NCBI GenBank assembly: GCA_902762785.1
Contig: CACWPL010000024.1
Span: 1 to 64,000, forward strand
Length of the DNA: 64,000 nt
DNA from: an uncultured Ruminococcus sp.
GTDB taxonomy: Bacteria > Bacillota > Clostridia > Oscillospirales > Ruminococcaceae
Direction of reading: 5' to 3'
Shown here: piece after piece, positions 42,526-51,879 of the stretch
How positions within the stretch are numbered: the first letter of the stretch is position 1
Layout of the letters: the number at the start of each line of letters is the position of its first letter
Program-made: the position numbers and the translations under genes
Notes under the pieces: model-generated
Database searches by the model: none
What the model saw: the letters and a program-made list of their open reading frames with translations, nothing else
What the model was told of the DNA's origin: nothing

Positions 42526-44382
42526 TTACTTGTTCAGACGAGCCTCGATCTTGTCGAGCACGTCACGCAGCGCCTGCGGAACACGGCCGCCCTTGGCAGC
42601 GATGTCCTCATCATAGTAACGGCGCATCTCCGCGATCTCCTTCTTCCAGAGGTCGGTGTCGACGTCGAGCAGCTTGTCCATGATCTCGGGCGTTACCTCG
42701 TCCTCGATGCCCTCGAGGTTGATGTCGCCCTTCTTGGGCAGGTAGCCGATCGCGGTCTCCTCCGCGTCTACCTCGCCCTCGCAGCGCTTGATGATCCAGT
42801 CGAGGACGCGCATGTTGTCGCCGAAGCCCGGCCACATGAAGTTGCCGTTATCGTCCTGCTTGAACCAGTTGACGTTGAAGATCTTGGGCGCCTTGTCACC
42901 GAGCTTCTCGCCCATCTCGAGCCAGTGTGCCCAGTAATCGCCGACATTGTAGCCGATGAACGGCTTCATGGCCATCGGGTCGTGACGCAGTACGCCAACG
43001 GCGCCGGTCGCAGCGGCAGTCGTCTCAGAGGAAACAGCGGAGCCCATGTAGGTACCGTGAGTCCAGTCGAAGCTCTGGTATACCAGCGGGGTGGTGGAGG
43101 CACGGCGGCCGCCGAAGATCATCGCGCTGATCGGCACGCCCTCGGGATCGTCGAACTTGGGCGACAGGCACGGGCAGTTGGTGGCCGGTGCGGTGAAGCG
43201 GGAGTTCGGATGTGCCAGGGTCTTCTTCTTGCCGGTCTTCTCGTCGATCTCGCTGGTGTACTCCACGCCGTTGACCTTCTTGCCGGTCCACTCGGTCGCG
43301 TCAACAGGCGGTTCCTTGGTCAGCTTCTCCCACCAAACGGTGTTGTCGGAGTTGTCGAGGGCAACGTTCGTGAAGATGGCGTTCTTCTTGGTCGCAGCCA
43401 GTGCGTTGTAGTTGGACTTCTCGTTGGTGCCGGGGGCAACGCCGAAGAAGCCGTTCTCCGGGTTGATGGCATACAGACGGCCGTCCTTGCCGGGCTTGAG
43501 CCAAGCGATGTCGTCGCCGACGGTGAATACCTTGTAGCCGTTCTTGAGGTAGCCCTCCGGCGGAATCAGCATGGCCAGGTTGGTCTTGCCGCACGCAGAC
43601 GGGAAGGCAGCGGTGATGTACTTGGTGTCGCCGTTGGGCTTCTGCACGCCGAGGATCAGCATGTGCTCAGCCATCCACCCCTCGTTCTTGCCCTGGAAGG
43701 ACGCGATACGCAGTGCGAAGCACTTCTTGGAGAGGATCACATTGCCGCCGTAAGCGGAGTTGATGGACCAGATGGTGTTGTCCTCCGGGAACTGCACGAT
43801 ATAGCGCTTCTCGGGGTCAACATCTGCCTTGGAGTGCAGGCCGCGGACGAAGTCATTGGAATCGCCGAGCTTGTCGAAGGCCGCCTTGCCCATACGGGTC
43901 ATGATGTTCATGTTCAGGACAACATAGATGGAGTCCGTCAGCTCGACGCCGACCTTGGAGATCGGGGAGGTGACAGGGCCCATGCTGTACGGGATGACGT
44001 ACATGGTCTGGCCCTTCATCGCGCCGTCATACATGGGGGTGAGCTTGGCGTACATCTCCTTGGGGTCCATCCAGTTGTTGGTCGGACCTGCGTCCTCCTT
44101 GGTGCGGGTGCAGATGAACGTTCTGTCCTCTACACGGGCAACGTCATTGACAGCCGTTCTGTGGTACAGACAGCCGGGGAGCTTCTCCTCGTTGAGATGC
44201 CACATCTTGTTGGGGTCGCCGTCCGGGAGAGAGGTGACCTCCTCGATCAGCTGATCGAGCTGCTCCTTCGAGCCGTCGATCCAGACTACCTTGTCGGGCT
44301 TGCAGAGATCCACACACTCCTGTACCCAGTCGAGTACCTTCTGGTTGGTGGTCAGCGCGCCCTGCTTTGCATCGATCGCCAT
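42526..44382 (-). CDS. pckG: Phosphoenolpyruvate carboxykinase (GTP)
   Basis: 618 residues from ATG 44382 (CTCAAGGAGGTTTTTACC). GTP-type features: the kinase P-loop AAFPSACGKTNLAML, the substrate segment YGGNVILSKKCFALRIAS, the metal-binding GDDIAWLKPG, NPENGFFGVAPGTN and the FGGRRASTTPLV loop. Interconverts oxaloacetate + GTP with PEP + CO2 + GDP. In gut anaerobes it mostly runs as CO2 fixation toward succinate or as an anaplerotic route to oxaloacetate. It could feed the citrate/isocitrate branch. Strong lone promoter, terminator on the far side. Confidence 0.96.
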   Translation of the reverse strand: MAIDAKQGALTTNQKVLDWVQECVDLCKPDKVVWIDGSKEQLDQLIEEVTSLPDGDPNKMWHLNEEKLPGCLYHRTAVNDVARVEDRTFICTRTKEDAGPTNNWMDPKEMYAKLTPMYDGAMKGQTMYVIPYSMGPVTSPISKVGVELTDSIYVVLNMNIMTRMGKAAFDKLGDSNDFVRGLHSKADVDPEKRYIVQFPEDNTIWSINSAYGGNVILSKKCFALRIASFQGKNEGWMAEHMLILGVQKPNGDTKYITAAFPSACGKTNLAMLIPPEGYLKNGYKVFTVGDDIAWLKPGKDGRLYAINPENGFFGVAPGTNEKSNYNALAATKKNAIFTNVALDNSDNTVWWEKLTKEPPVDATEWTGKKVNGVEYTSEIDEKTGKKKTLAHPNSRFTAPATNCPCLSPKFDDPEGVPISAMIFGGRRASTTPLVYQSFDWTHGTYMGSAVSSETTAAATGAVGVLRHDPMAMKPFIGYNVGDYWAHWLEMGEKLGDKAPKIFNVNWFKQDDNGNFMWPGFGDNMRVLDWIIKRCEGEVDAEETAIGYLPKKGDINLEGIEDEVTPEIMDKLLDVDTDLWKKEIAEMRRYYDEDIAAKGGRVPQALRDVLDKIEARLNK

Positions 44383-44494
44383 GGTAAAAACCTCCTTGAG
44401 ATTTCCACGCAGCATTGCCGCGTGGTGCATTTGGTACTCTGGACGCCGCCCCGCAGATCCCCGGGGAGGTCGCTCCAAAAGTATTCCATTATTT

Positions 44495-44523
44495 ATTATA
44501 ACTGATTTTTGGAAGATCGTCAA
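44495..44523 (-). promoter_or_regulatory. Promoter of pckG
   Basis: TTGACG, 17-base spacer, TATAAT. Leader about 105 bases. Confidence 0.8.
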
Positions 44524-44624
44524 GTGTTTGTCAGGCGGACTTTCATTTTTTTAGTGCCTGCCTTTTTATCGTATGGGGACGAGGCGCCGCCGCCGTGGAG
44601 GACCGCCCGTCCCGCACCCGAAAA

Positions 44625-44832
44625 CGTCCCACCGGCGCGGTGGCCGATGGGACGCAGTCTGTCAAAAAAGTCGTTTTTCTAGGCGGCTTCTCCCCACCCC
44701 CCTGCCCCCCGCCCCCAGGGGCGGGGGGAGAAAATGGCGGCCCTGCGGGCCGCGGTATCAAAAAGCACCAAATGATAAAAATGAGGTTTTTCGACAAGCT
44801 GCGTCCCACCGACGCGTATGGCCGATGGGACG
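44625..44832. repeat. MITE-like inverted-repeat element, about 208 bp
   Basis: Each end is itself a hairpin CGTCCCACC...GATGGGACG (44625-44654 and 44802-44832). Reading inward from both ends, the sequences share TGGGACGCAG-NN-TGTC-N-AAAAA, so the ends are inverted copies. The centre is a C-rich/G-rich hairpin (CCCCCGCCCC/GGGGCGGGGG near 44706-44730). No coding frame of note. It occupies most of the gap between pckG and the next gene. Confidence 0.6.
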
Positions 44833-44857
44833 TCCGTATCTTAGAGAGGCTGCCGCC

Positions 44858-45835
44858 TTACGGCTCGAGGTCGAAGAGCTGGCAGTAGAAGTTGGCGTAA
44901 TCCGTGCGGTCCTCCTTGGTGAAGGCGATGGCGGAGGACGGATGGAGGTTCATCTTGCCGGTCAGGAGGTACTGGATGTCGTAGCCCCACTTCAGGCCGG
45001 ACTCGCGCAGCTTGAGGATGTAGTCCTCATAGAAGCGCAGGATGGGGGAGAGGTTGTACTTCGGGTTCTTCAGGAAGCCGAGGAGCAGCTCCATCGCGCA
45101 GTTGCCGGCGCCGCGGCCCATGCTGCCGACGGTGGCATCCAGGAAGGACGCGCCGCGCGTGCAGGCCTCGACCGTGTTCGCGAAGGCCATCTGCTGGTTG
45201 TTGTGGGCATGGATGCCGACGGACTTGCCGACCGGCTCCATCGCCGAGACATAGAGCTGCGTGAGCTTCTGGATCTGCTCCGGGAAGAGCGAGCCGTAGC
45301 TGTCCACGATGTAGACGCCGTCCACATGGCTCTCGGCCAGCAGCGCGAGCGCCTCCTCGATGTCGGGGGTGTTCGCCTTGCTGATCGCCATGATGTTGCA
45401 GGTGGTCTCGTAGCCGAGGCTGTGGGCGTACTCGATCATCTCGATCGCGGCGGGCATGGTGTTGATGTAGGTCGCCACGCGCACCATGTCGATGACGCTC
45501 TCCTCCTTCGGCAGCAGGTCGCGCTTGAGGTTCGTGCGGCCCACGTCCGCCATCACAGAGAGCTTGAGGTCGGTCTCGTTATTGCCGACGATTCGGCGCA
45601 GGCTCGCCTCCTTGCAGAACTTCCAGTCGCCGAAGTCCTCGGCCTTGAAGACGTCCGTGTCTGCGAGGTAGCCCATCTCCATATAGTCCACGCCAGCGCG
45701 CAGATTCGCCAGATACAGCGCCTTCACGAACTCATCCGTAAAGAAGAAATTGTTCACCAGACCGCCGTCGCGGATGGTGGCGTCAAAGACCTTGATGTCA
45801 GGTCTGTAGGTCATCAGATTGCCCTTGCGTTCCAT
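44858..45835 (-). CDS. DRE-TIM metallolyase family protein (aldolase-like)
   Basis: 325 residues from ATG 45835. Starts with VFDATIRDGGLVNNF (the D-x-T-x-R-D-G metal/base motif of HMG-CoA lyase, isopropylmalate synthase and 4-hydroxy-2-oxovalerate aldolase). HAHNNQQMAFAN supplies the His-x-His metal pair, and VGSMGRGAGNCAMELLLG lines the barrel end. The whole barrel is about 280 residues with a short C-terminal extension (LTGKMNLHPSSAIAF). Resembles proteins annotated as aldolase catalytic-domain proteins. It lacks the communication domain of MhpE-type enzymes and any dehydrogenase partner, so the substrate is unknown. Confidence 0.85.
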   Translation of the reverse strand: MERKGNLMTYRPDIKVFDATIRDGGLVNNFFFTDEFVKALYLANLRAGVDYMEMGYLADTDVFKAEDFGDWKFCKEASLRRIVGNNETDLKLSVMADVGRTNLKRDLLPKEESVIDMVRVATYINTMPAAIEMIEYAHSLGYETTCNIMAISKANTPDIEEALALLAESHVDGVYIVDSYGSLFPEQIQKLTQLYVSAMEPVGKSVGIHAHNNQQMAFANTVEACTRGASFLDATVGSMGRGAGNCAMELLLGFLKNPKYNLSPILRFYEDYILKLRESGLKWGYDIQYLLTGKMNLHPSSAIAFTKEDRTDYANFYCQLFDLEP

Positions 45836-45958
45836 AGTCTTACCTCCTGTTTTTTTCGGGGACAAGTCCCCGCGCGGCCGTATCACCGCGGCCGTCTCAT
45901 TCGATTTCGTGATTTAAAGCTTTTATGTGTTTATGCACTAAATCGTTTCGGTACTCTT

Positions 45959-45987
45959 ATTGTAACACCATCCCGAACAAAAATCAA
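45959..45987 (-). promoter_or_regulatory. Promoter of the DRE-TIM gene
   Basis: TTGATT, 17-base spacer ending GGTGT, TACAAT on the minus strand. Confidence 0.65.
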
Positions 45988-46083
45988 GTCTTTTTCATCG
46001 AATCCCGAAAAACTGTGATATTGCACGATCTTCAACAGCAAAACTTCGTTCGATCCGTGGACGATGCGTGACCGGCGCCGCTA

Positions 46084-46112
46084 TTGACACCGCCGCCCGG
46101 CTGTGCTATGAT
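46084..46112 (+). promoter_or_regulatory. Promoter of the small-ORF/CmpB unit
   Basis: TTGACA, 17-base spacer ending CTGTGC, TATGAT. Confidence 0.8.
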
Positions 46113-46147
46113 AAGGATGACAGTAGCAAGACGTGGAGGTGACAGCG

Positions 46148-46285
46148 ATGACCTACCGACTGGCGAGCGAACGCGGTCTCCCTCTATCAAAAGAACGGCT
46201 ATCGAAGAGCAGGCGCCGCAAGGCGGCGCAAGGGCAGCTTCTCCCTGATGGAGAAGCGCCTGTGACGAAGGAGGCATCCCCATGA
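46148..46285 (+). CDS. Possible 45-aa basic leader peptide
   Basis: ATG preceded by GTGGAGGTGACAGCG, stop overlapping the next gene's ATG by 4 bases (ATGA). 45 residues, Arg/Lys/Ser-rich (LSKERLSKSRRRKAAQ), no known family. Ribosome site, promoter distance and overlap argue for translation and coupling to the membrane protein gene. Composition is unusual enough that it could be only an upstream regulatory frame. Confidence 0.45.
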   Translation: MTYRLASERGLPLSKERLSKSRRRKAAQGQLLPDGEAPVTKEASP

Positions 46286-47208
46286 CGATCTATGATGCAG
46301 CATGGTTTTTCCTGATCTACGCGCTCCTCGGCTGGTGTGTCGAGGTGGCGTATGCGGCGGTGAACGTGGGCAAGTTCATCAACCGCGGCTTTCTGAACGG
46401 TCCCTGGTGCCCGATCTACGGCTTCGGGGCGGTCGGCGTGATCTGGCTGCTCACGCCGGTGCGCGACCAGCTCCTGCTCCTCTTCGCCGGCTCGGTCCTG
46501 CTGACGACGACGATCGAGTTCATCGCGGGCTTCGCGCTAGAGAAGCTCTTCCACATGCGCTGGTGGGACTACACGACGCAGCCCTTCAACATCGGCGGCT
46601 ACATCTGCCCGAAGTTCTCGCTGCTCTGGGGCATGGCGTGCGTGATCGTGGTGGACGGGCTCCATCCGTGGGTGGAGCGCTTCACGTCCTGGATCGCGCA
46701 TACGCCGGGGCTCGTGATCGTCTGCATCTGGGGGACGGTGCTCCTCGTGGACTTCATCGTGACGCTGACGGACGTCCTGCGGATCCGTGCCCGGATCACG
46801 GCGCTGCGGCGTCTCACCGATGAGCTGCACAAGCTCTCCGACAGCATGGGCGCGCACATCTCCGACGGCGTCCTCGACGTGATGGAGGGCGGGGAAAAGC
46901 TCCAGCTCCACGCGAGCGAGGGCGCGTTCCGTGCGCAGGAGGCCCTCGAGGAGGGGCGCCAGCGGACACAGGAGGCCATCGAGTCCGGGATGCGCCGCCT
47001 CGAGAACGAGCGCCAGGAGCTGGAGGACTATGTCCACGGCGAGACTTTGGCCGCCCGCGAACGCATGGACGCCATCCGCGACCGGATGCGCCGTGAGCAG
47101 GCGCTGATCCCCCGGCTCGCGCGGCGGCGTCTGACCCGTGCCTACCCGCAGCTCGCCCTCCTGATCGACGACCTCTCCGATCTCTTCAAGAACGAGGACG
47201 AGAAGTGA
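46282..47208 (+). CDS. CmpB-type (PF06541-like) membrane protein with coiled-coil tail
   Basis: 308 residues. Residues 1-170 hold five to six membrane spans and the family signature FINRGFLNGPWCPIYGFG with LGWCVEVAY before it. Annotated elsewhere as putative ABC transporter permease, although no ATPase partner is present here. The C-terminal half (about 180-300) is long, charged and helical (EALEEGRQRTQEAIESG, LENERQELEDYV), probably a cytoplasmic coiled coil. Transport function is unproven. Confidence 0.85.
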   Translation: MTIYDAAWFFLIYALLGWCVEVAYAAVNVGKFINRGFLNGPWCPIYGFGAVGVIWLLTPVRDQLLLLFAGSVLLTTTIEFIAGFALEKLFHMRWWDYTTQPFNIGGYICPKFSLLWGMACVIVVDGLHPWVERFTSWIAHTPGLVIVCIWGTVLLVDFIVTLTDVLRIRARITALRRLTDELHKLSDSMGAHISDGVLDVMEGGEKLQLHASEGAFRAQEALEEGRQRTQEAIESGMRRLENERQELEDYVHGETLAARERMDAIRDRMRREQALIPRLARRRLTRAYPQLALLIDDLSDLFKNEDEK

Positions 47209-47246
47209 GGGCTCCCCGATGGGCACGATCTGGCCCCTCCCCCGGC

Positions 47247-47275
47247 TTGACGTCTCCCCCAAAATGTGGTATACT
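47247..47275 (+). promoter_or_regulatory. Promoter of the acidic membrane protein gene
   Basis: TTGACG, 17-base spacer ending AATGTGG, TATACT. Confidence 0.75.
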
Positions 47276-47339
47276 ATATAAAAGATAGAAACGGTGCGGC
47301 CATCTGCGGACACGCACCAAAGAACGGGAGGTGATGGGC

Positions 47340-48224
47340 ATGTCCCTCTTCAAGCGCCGCCTTGCGGCACAGGAGCCGGACGATCTCGACGAGGAAGACC
47401 TCGATGACGAGGATCTCGATGAAGACGATGAAGACGATGAAGACTACGACGATGATGACGATGATGACGACGAGGACTACGACGGCCTCGACGACTACAG
47501 CACCGATGACCCCGAGGCCCGTGAGGTCTTCGAGGAGGAGGCCGATGCGCTGACCGAGGAGGCCGAGGATGCCATCCTCGACGCCAAGGACCGCCGCACG
47601 ATGGACCGCTTCGCCAAGCGCTGCCTGCGGACGGCCATCGGATTCGTGGTCGCGGGGGCGCTGCTGTTCCTCGCGGAGGCCAAGCTCGGCATCTGCTTTG
47701 GGTACACGCTCGCGCCGCATGTGATCCCGCTCGCGTTCTTCGGCGGCGGGATGCTCGCGCTCATCATCGCGATGATCGGATTGCAGCGCAAGATCGTCAT
47801 GGCCCTCGTGCTGCTCTGCTTTGGATGGTACATGATCCTGCTGTACGGCATCTTCGACCGGCTCTCCCCGGAGACGGCCTACACCTACCTCCCCGGCACG
47901 AGCCGCCTCGTCCAGATGACGCGCGTCACCAGCTACACGTCCACCAAGCTCTACATCGACGAGCCGATCGTGTGGAACGTCGTGTCCCGCCGCTTCACGC
48001 TGCCGGTCCAAGGGCGCACGCGGCCGATGGTCGAGCTGGTGTATCTCGAGTTCGACCCGGACAATGAGGTCGTGCGCCTCTCCTATGAGGATCGCCTCTG
48101 GGCGGTCTACGACCCCAAGGCGGACGTCTGGTACGACCTCCTCCACCGCAGCATCCCCGAAGATCTCCTCCAGGAGGAGACCACCGAACCCACCACTGCT
48201 CCGAAAAAGCACAGTTATAAGTAG
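47340..48224 (+). CDS. Membrane protein with poly-Asp/Glu N-terminus
   Basis: 294 residues from ATG 47340, 7 bases after GGGAGGTG; a GTG/ATG a few codons upstream overlaps the ribosome site and is less likely. Residues about 14-85 are almost entirely Asp/Glu with Tyr. Two to three membrane spans follow (about 98-165). The extracellular or cytosolic C-terminal domain (about 175-275) is beta-rich, with TRVTSYTSTKLYIDEPIVWNV. No family recognised. The acidic arm might bind divalent cations or basic proteins. Confidence 0.75.
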   Translation: MSLFKRRLAAQEPDDLDEEDLDDEDLDEDDEDDEDYDDDDDDDDEDYDGLDDYSTDDPEAREVFEEEADALTEEAEDAILDAKDRRTMDRFAKRCLRTAIGFVVAGALLFLAEAKLGICFGYTLAPHVIPLAFFGGGMLALIIAMIGLQRKIVMALVLLCFGWYMILLYGIFDRLSPETAYTYLPGTSRLVQMTRVTSYTSTKLYIDEPIVWNVVSRRFTLPVQGRTRPMVELVYLEFDPDNEVVRLSYEDRLWAVYDPKADVWYDLLHRSIPEDLLQEETTEPTTAPKKHSYK

Positions 48225-48249
48225 TTTTCGTCTAGTTTTGTCGAAGCCC

Positions 48250-48278
48250 TTGACACCGCCGCTTTGGGGTGCTATACT
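48250..48278 (+). promoter_or_regulatory. Promoter of the LRR-dockerin gene
   Basis: TTGACA, 17-base spacer ending GGGTGC, TATACT. Leader about 175 bases. Confidence 0.75.
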
Positions 48279-48324
48279 GGAGATGGGTCCGGCAAATGTC
48301 GGATACTAACATGCTCTACACACG

Positions 48325-48350
48325 GTCCCCCTTCGCTCGCGGAGGGGGAC
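48325..48350 (+). other. Leader hairpin, possible attenuator
   Basis: GTCCCCCT / AGGGGGAC stem then TAGTGTTTATG, inside the LRR-dockerin leader. The T tract is too weak to call it a terminator. Confidence 0.4.
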
Positions 48351-48462
48351 TAGTGTTTATGAATATTTTGTAAACATTTGGAAGCGCCCGCAATATGATC
48401 CCGCGCGTCCGTCGATGAGGGTGAACGAGGATATGACATCCCCGCAAAAGGAGGTATGAACT

Positions 48463-50772
48463 ATGAAAAAACAACTGACCAAGCTTGCCGCGCTCCTGCT
48501 GGCGTGTACCATGCTCTCTTTGCCGCTCGCTGCCCATGCAGAGGCCATGCCCGACCCGGTCGAGGCAGCGGACCAGACCGCGCCTGAGCCGGTCACGGTG
48601 GCCTTCCGCACGATCGAGCAGGACGGCCTGATCTTTACCGTTTATGATAATGAGAACGCCGCCTACCTCACCGGCATCCAGGATGACCTCACGGTCGCGG
48701 TGATCCCGGCGGAGGTCGAGGGGATCCCGGTCGTCGGCACGAGCTTCAGCTTCTCGCCGTACCAGTACATCCACCAGGGCGAATCGCTCCAGGAGTTCCG
48801 CCTCGCGGAGGGACAGACCGGGTGGAAGGTCATCGACGGCGCGCTCTACAGTCCCGACGGCAAGACCCTCCTCGCATGGCCCCGCGGCCGCGCCGGCGCG
48901 TGCGAGATCGCCGAGGGCACGGAGACGATCGAGCAGTACGCCTGCTGTGCCTGCGAGGGGATGACGTCCCTCACGCTCCCCTCCACCCTGACGCGCATCA
49001 ACTACGGCGCGTTCACGCGCTGCACCGGCCTGACCGAGGTCGTCATCCCGGACAAGGTCAACAACATCGCCCAGGGCGCTTTCAGCGGATGCACTGGGCT
49101 GACGACGCTCCACCTCGGCGCCGCGGTCGCCTGGATCGCGACGGATGCCTTCCTCAACTGCCGCGCCCTCTCCGAGGTCACGAGCGATTCGGCGAGCTAC
49201 CTCGTCGAGGACGGCGGCCTCTATCATGTCGCACAGAACAAAAAGAATCTGACGCTCTGGCCGTCCGGCCGCCCGGAGACGACCCTCACCATCGCGCCGG
49301 GTACCGTCACCATCGACGATAACGCGGTCACCGGCAGCGACGTCATCACGGACGTCGTCATCCCGGAGGGCGTGACGCGGATCGGCCTGGGCAACTTCTC
49401 CGACATGTCCGCGCTGACCTCGCTGACCGTCCCGGAGGGCGTGAGCTACTTCGCGGGACTGCGCCGGTGCGATGCGCTCGAGGAGATCCACCTGCCGTCC
49501 ACGCTGAGCTTCCTCGACTACAGCTCCCTCCGCGACCTCCCCGCGCTCAAGGAGATCTGGATCAACTGCACCTATGCCGACGCCCAGAAGATCGCGAACT
49601 GGACGAGCATCGAGACCCTCCGTGATCCCAAGATCCTGATCCATTATGCGGACGATGCGCCGTTCACGCTCACCGAGGCGGACGGGTGCGCGTTCAAGAT
49701 CTTTGAGGACCACGCCGAGCTGATCTATGCGATCGACGCTCCCGCCGACCTCACGATCCCGGAGACCGTGGACGGCCAGCGCGTGACCGCGATCGCGGAC
49801 AATGCCCTGCGCGGGACGGACCTGACCTCCGTGACGATCCCGGAGGGCGTGGAGACGATCGGCAAGTTCGCATTCTATGGCTGCAAGACGCTCACGTCCG
49901 TGACGCTGCCGCAGAGCCTGACCTCGCTCGGGGCATCCGTTTTCGCCAATTGCGATGCGCTCACCGCCGTCACCGTCCCCGCCGGCATCACGAAGATCCC
50001 GACCGGCTTCTGCATGGGCTGCGACACGCTGACCGACGTCGCCCTCCCGGACGGCATCACCTCCATCGGGGACAACGCATTTTACCAATGCGCGGCGCTC
50101 CCGTCGATCACGGTGCCGGACAGTGTGCGCTATCTTGGCGGCAACGCGTTCTCGGAGTGCGCGGCGCTGACGTTCTTCCGTTTCCCGCAGGAGAAGTGCG
50201 AGGTCGGCGCGTGCCTCTTCCTCCGCTCCGGCCTCCAGTCCGTGACGATCCCGAGCTGGATGGAGACGATCCCGCGCTGCATGTTCGCCGGGACGGCGCT
50301 CACCGAGGTGACGCTCCCCGCGACCGTCCACACGATCGAGGAGCTGGCGTTCGCGGAATGCTCGAAGCTCAAGGCCGTGACCATCCTCGACCCGGACTGC
50401 ATGGTCAGCTCCGACTATGGGCCGAACTACCGCGGCACCATCTCGAACGTGGCCGAGGAGCTGTCCGGCGGCGGCTGCGAGATCGAGGTAGAATATCATT
50501 ATATGGGCGCGATCCGCGGCTATGCGGGGACGTTCGCGGAGGAATACGCGAAGGCCTCGCCGTGCGAGTTCGTCCCGATCGAGGAGATCGCCGGCGACCT
50601 CGATGCCGATGAGGACATCACCATCATGGACGCGATCATCATCAACAAGGCGCTCCTCGGCGGCATGAGCCTGAGCGGCAAGCAGACCGCCCTCGCCGAC
50701 CTCGACGGCAGCGGCACCCCCGACACGACCGACGCCCTCATGCTCCTGAAAAAGGTCGTGCATCTCGACTGA
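48463..50772 (+). CDS. Secreted BspA-type leucine-rich-repeat protein with C-terminal dockerin
   Basis: 769 residues. Signal peptide 1-27 (cleavage near AHAEA). Two blocks of LRR_5/BspA repeats (about 100-330 and 425-650), with units such as LTSVTIPEGVETIGKFAF. The dockerin covers the last 60 residues: GDLDADEDITIMDAIIINKALLG then ADLDGSGTPDTTDALMLLKKV, two calcium loops with the usual D-x-D-x-D spacing. BspA repeats mediate binding to host or other cells. The dockerin would attach the protein to a cohesin such as the one at 880. Start follows AAAAGGAGGTATGAACT. Confidence 0.92.
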   Translation: MKKQLTKLAALLLACTMLSLPLAAHAEAMPDPVEAADQTAPEPVTVAFRTIEQDGLIFTVYDNENAAYLTGIQDDLTVAVIPAEVEGIPVVGTSFSFSPYQYIHQGESLQEFRLAEGQTGWKVIDGALYSPDGKTLLAWPRGRAGACEIAEGTETIEQYACCACEGMTSLTLPSTLTRINYGAFTRCTGLTEVVIPDKVNNIAQGAFSGCTGLTTLHLGAAVAWIATDAFLNCRALSEVTSDSASYLVEDGGLYHVAQNKKNLTLWPSGRPETTLTIAPGTVTIDDNAVTGSDVITDVVIPEGVTRIGLGNFSDMSALTSLTVPEGVSYFAGLRRCDALEEIHLPSTLSFLDYSSLRDLPALKEIWINCTYADAQKIANWTSIETLRDPKILIHYADDAPFTLTEADGCAFKIFEDHAELIYAIDAPADLTIPETVDGQRVTAIADNALRGTDLTSVTIPEGVETIGKFAFYGCKTLTSVTLPQSLTSLGASVFANCDALTAVTVPAGITKIPTGFCMGCDTLTDVALPDGITSIGDNAFYQCAALPSITVPDSVRYLGGNAFSECAALTFFRFPQEKCEVGACLFLRSGLQSVTIPSWMETIPRCMFAGTALTEVTLPATVHTIEELAFAECSKLKAVTILDPDCMVSSDYGPNYRGTISNVAEELSGGGCEIEVEYHYMGAIRGYAGTFAEEYAKASPCEFVPIEEIAGDLDADEDITIMDAIIINKALLGGMSLSGKQTALADLDGSGTPDTTDALMLLKKVVHLD

Positions 50773-50813
50773 CAGCACCTGTGGACCATTCGTTTGCTCC
50801 ACCTCCTAAGACC

Positions 50814-50852
50814 CCCGCCCGCCCTGCCTCCACAGGGCGGGCGGGCTTTTTT
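50814..50852 (+). terminator. Terminator of the LRR-dockerin gene
   Basis: CCCGCCCGCCCTG / CAGGGCGGGCGGG then CTTTTTTC. Confidence 0.9.
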
Positions 50853-50865
50853 CGAGCACGACGAA

Positions 50866-50890
50866 GCCCCCTCCCGTGACAGGAGGGGGC
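50866..50890 (-). terminator. Hairpin facing the unknown gene pair
   Basis: GCCCCCTCC / GGAGGGGGC just past the minus-strand stop. T-poor. Confidence 0.5.
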
Positions 50891-50958
50891 ATTCGGTATC
50901 GGGTCGGATGCGCGGTCAGGACACGCGCGCCAGCAGGTCCTCGATCGCCTTGGCGACC

Positions 50959-51879
50959 CTACGGTTTTTCCCCGATTCGGTAGACGGAAAAGCGCGTGCG
51001 CGAGTCGTGCAGCTCATAAAAACAAAACAGCGCCGATGCCAAAAGTCCGATCCCGACCATCATGAGGAGGTCGGAGCGGTACGTCTCGTAGACGCCGCCG
51101 TCCCGTGCGAGCTGCGGTGCATAGCACAGCGCGTCGCCAAAGCTGACCGCCCAGCCCCGCGCATACTGCACGGCCTTGACGAGGCGGAAGGTGCCGTAGG
51201 AGAGCGCCGTCCCCAGCGCCGTGACGACCAGCGCGCTCGGCCACGACAGCTTGACGCCCTTCCATTTGTACCCCACGACGAGCGCCGCGCCAAACACCGC
51301 GCTCAGCATCGAGCTGACGAAGCCCAGCAGTCTCAGCAAAAACACCAGCACAGACGCCCCCAGTCCGCAGACGAGAGCGCCCGCGAGACCCGGGAGCGGC
51401 CGCTCCACGCGCTCGGCCTCCGCAGTGCGGTCGGAGGCGAGGTGGGAGCGCACAGTTTCGGCGCTCTCCTCGGTGAGGAGATGCCAGCCGTTGTCGGCAC
51501 GGTAGACGTCGATGCTGCCGGTGCGGCCGAGCTCGTCGCAGTCCGGCGCGCCGTGTGCCTCCAGATAGCCGATCACGCGGTCGAGGAGGGTCGCGGTCTG
51601 CTCGGCGGACGTCTTCGGGCGCTCCATCGGGAGATTCCGCAGGAACGCATAGCACCGCCCCTTCTTCGCCGCCTGCCATCCCGTGAAGGCCACGTCCGGC
51701 GCGGGGACGTTCCCATCGGCACAGAGCACGGCCACGACGGCCTGGCTGTTCGCGCCGTTCTGCGGATAGAGAAGGACGTGCCGCCCGCGGTACGTCCCGG
51801 CAGCGACGCCCTCACGCGCATACCAGCGCAGCGTGAGGGCGTCGGCGGTGAGACGGAGCGCTTTTTTCGCGTTCCCCAT
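50959..51879 (-). CDS. Hypothetical protein, soluble N-terminus and membrane C-terminus
   Basis: 306 residues. Residues 1-160 are soluble and mixed alpha/beta (RHVLLYPQNGANSQAVVAVLC, then TGSIDVYRADNGWHLLTEES). Four hydrophobic segments follow between about 165 and 290. No family recognised. Its ATG overlaps the stop of the preceding gene by one base (TAATG), so the two proteins are made together and may interact. Confidence 0.7.
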   Translation of the reverse strand: MGNAKKALRLTADALTLRWYAREGVAAGTYRGRHVLLYPQNGANSQAVVAVLCADGNVPAPDVAFTGWQAAKKGRCYAFLRNLPMERPKTSAEQTATLLDRVIGYLEAHGAPDCDELGRTGSIDVYRADNGWHLLTEESAETVRSHLASDRTAEAERVERPLPGLAGALVCGLGASVLVFLLRLLGFVSSMLSAVFGAALVVGYKWKGVKLSWPSALVVTALGTALSYGTFRLVKAVQYARGWAVSFGDALCYAPQLARDGGVYETYRSDLLMMVGIGLLASALFCFYELHDSRTRFSVYRIGEKP

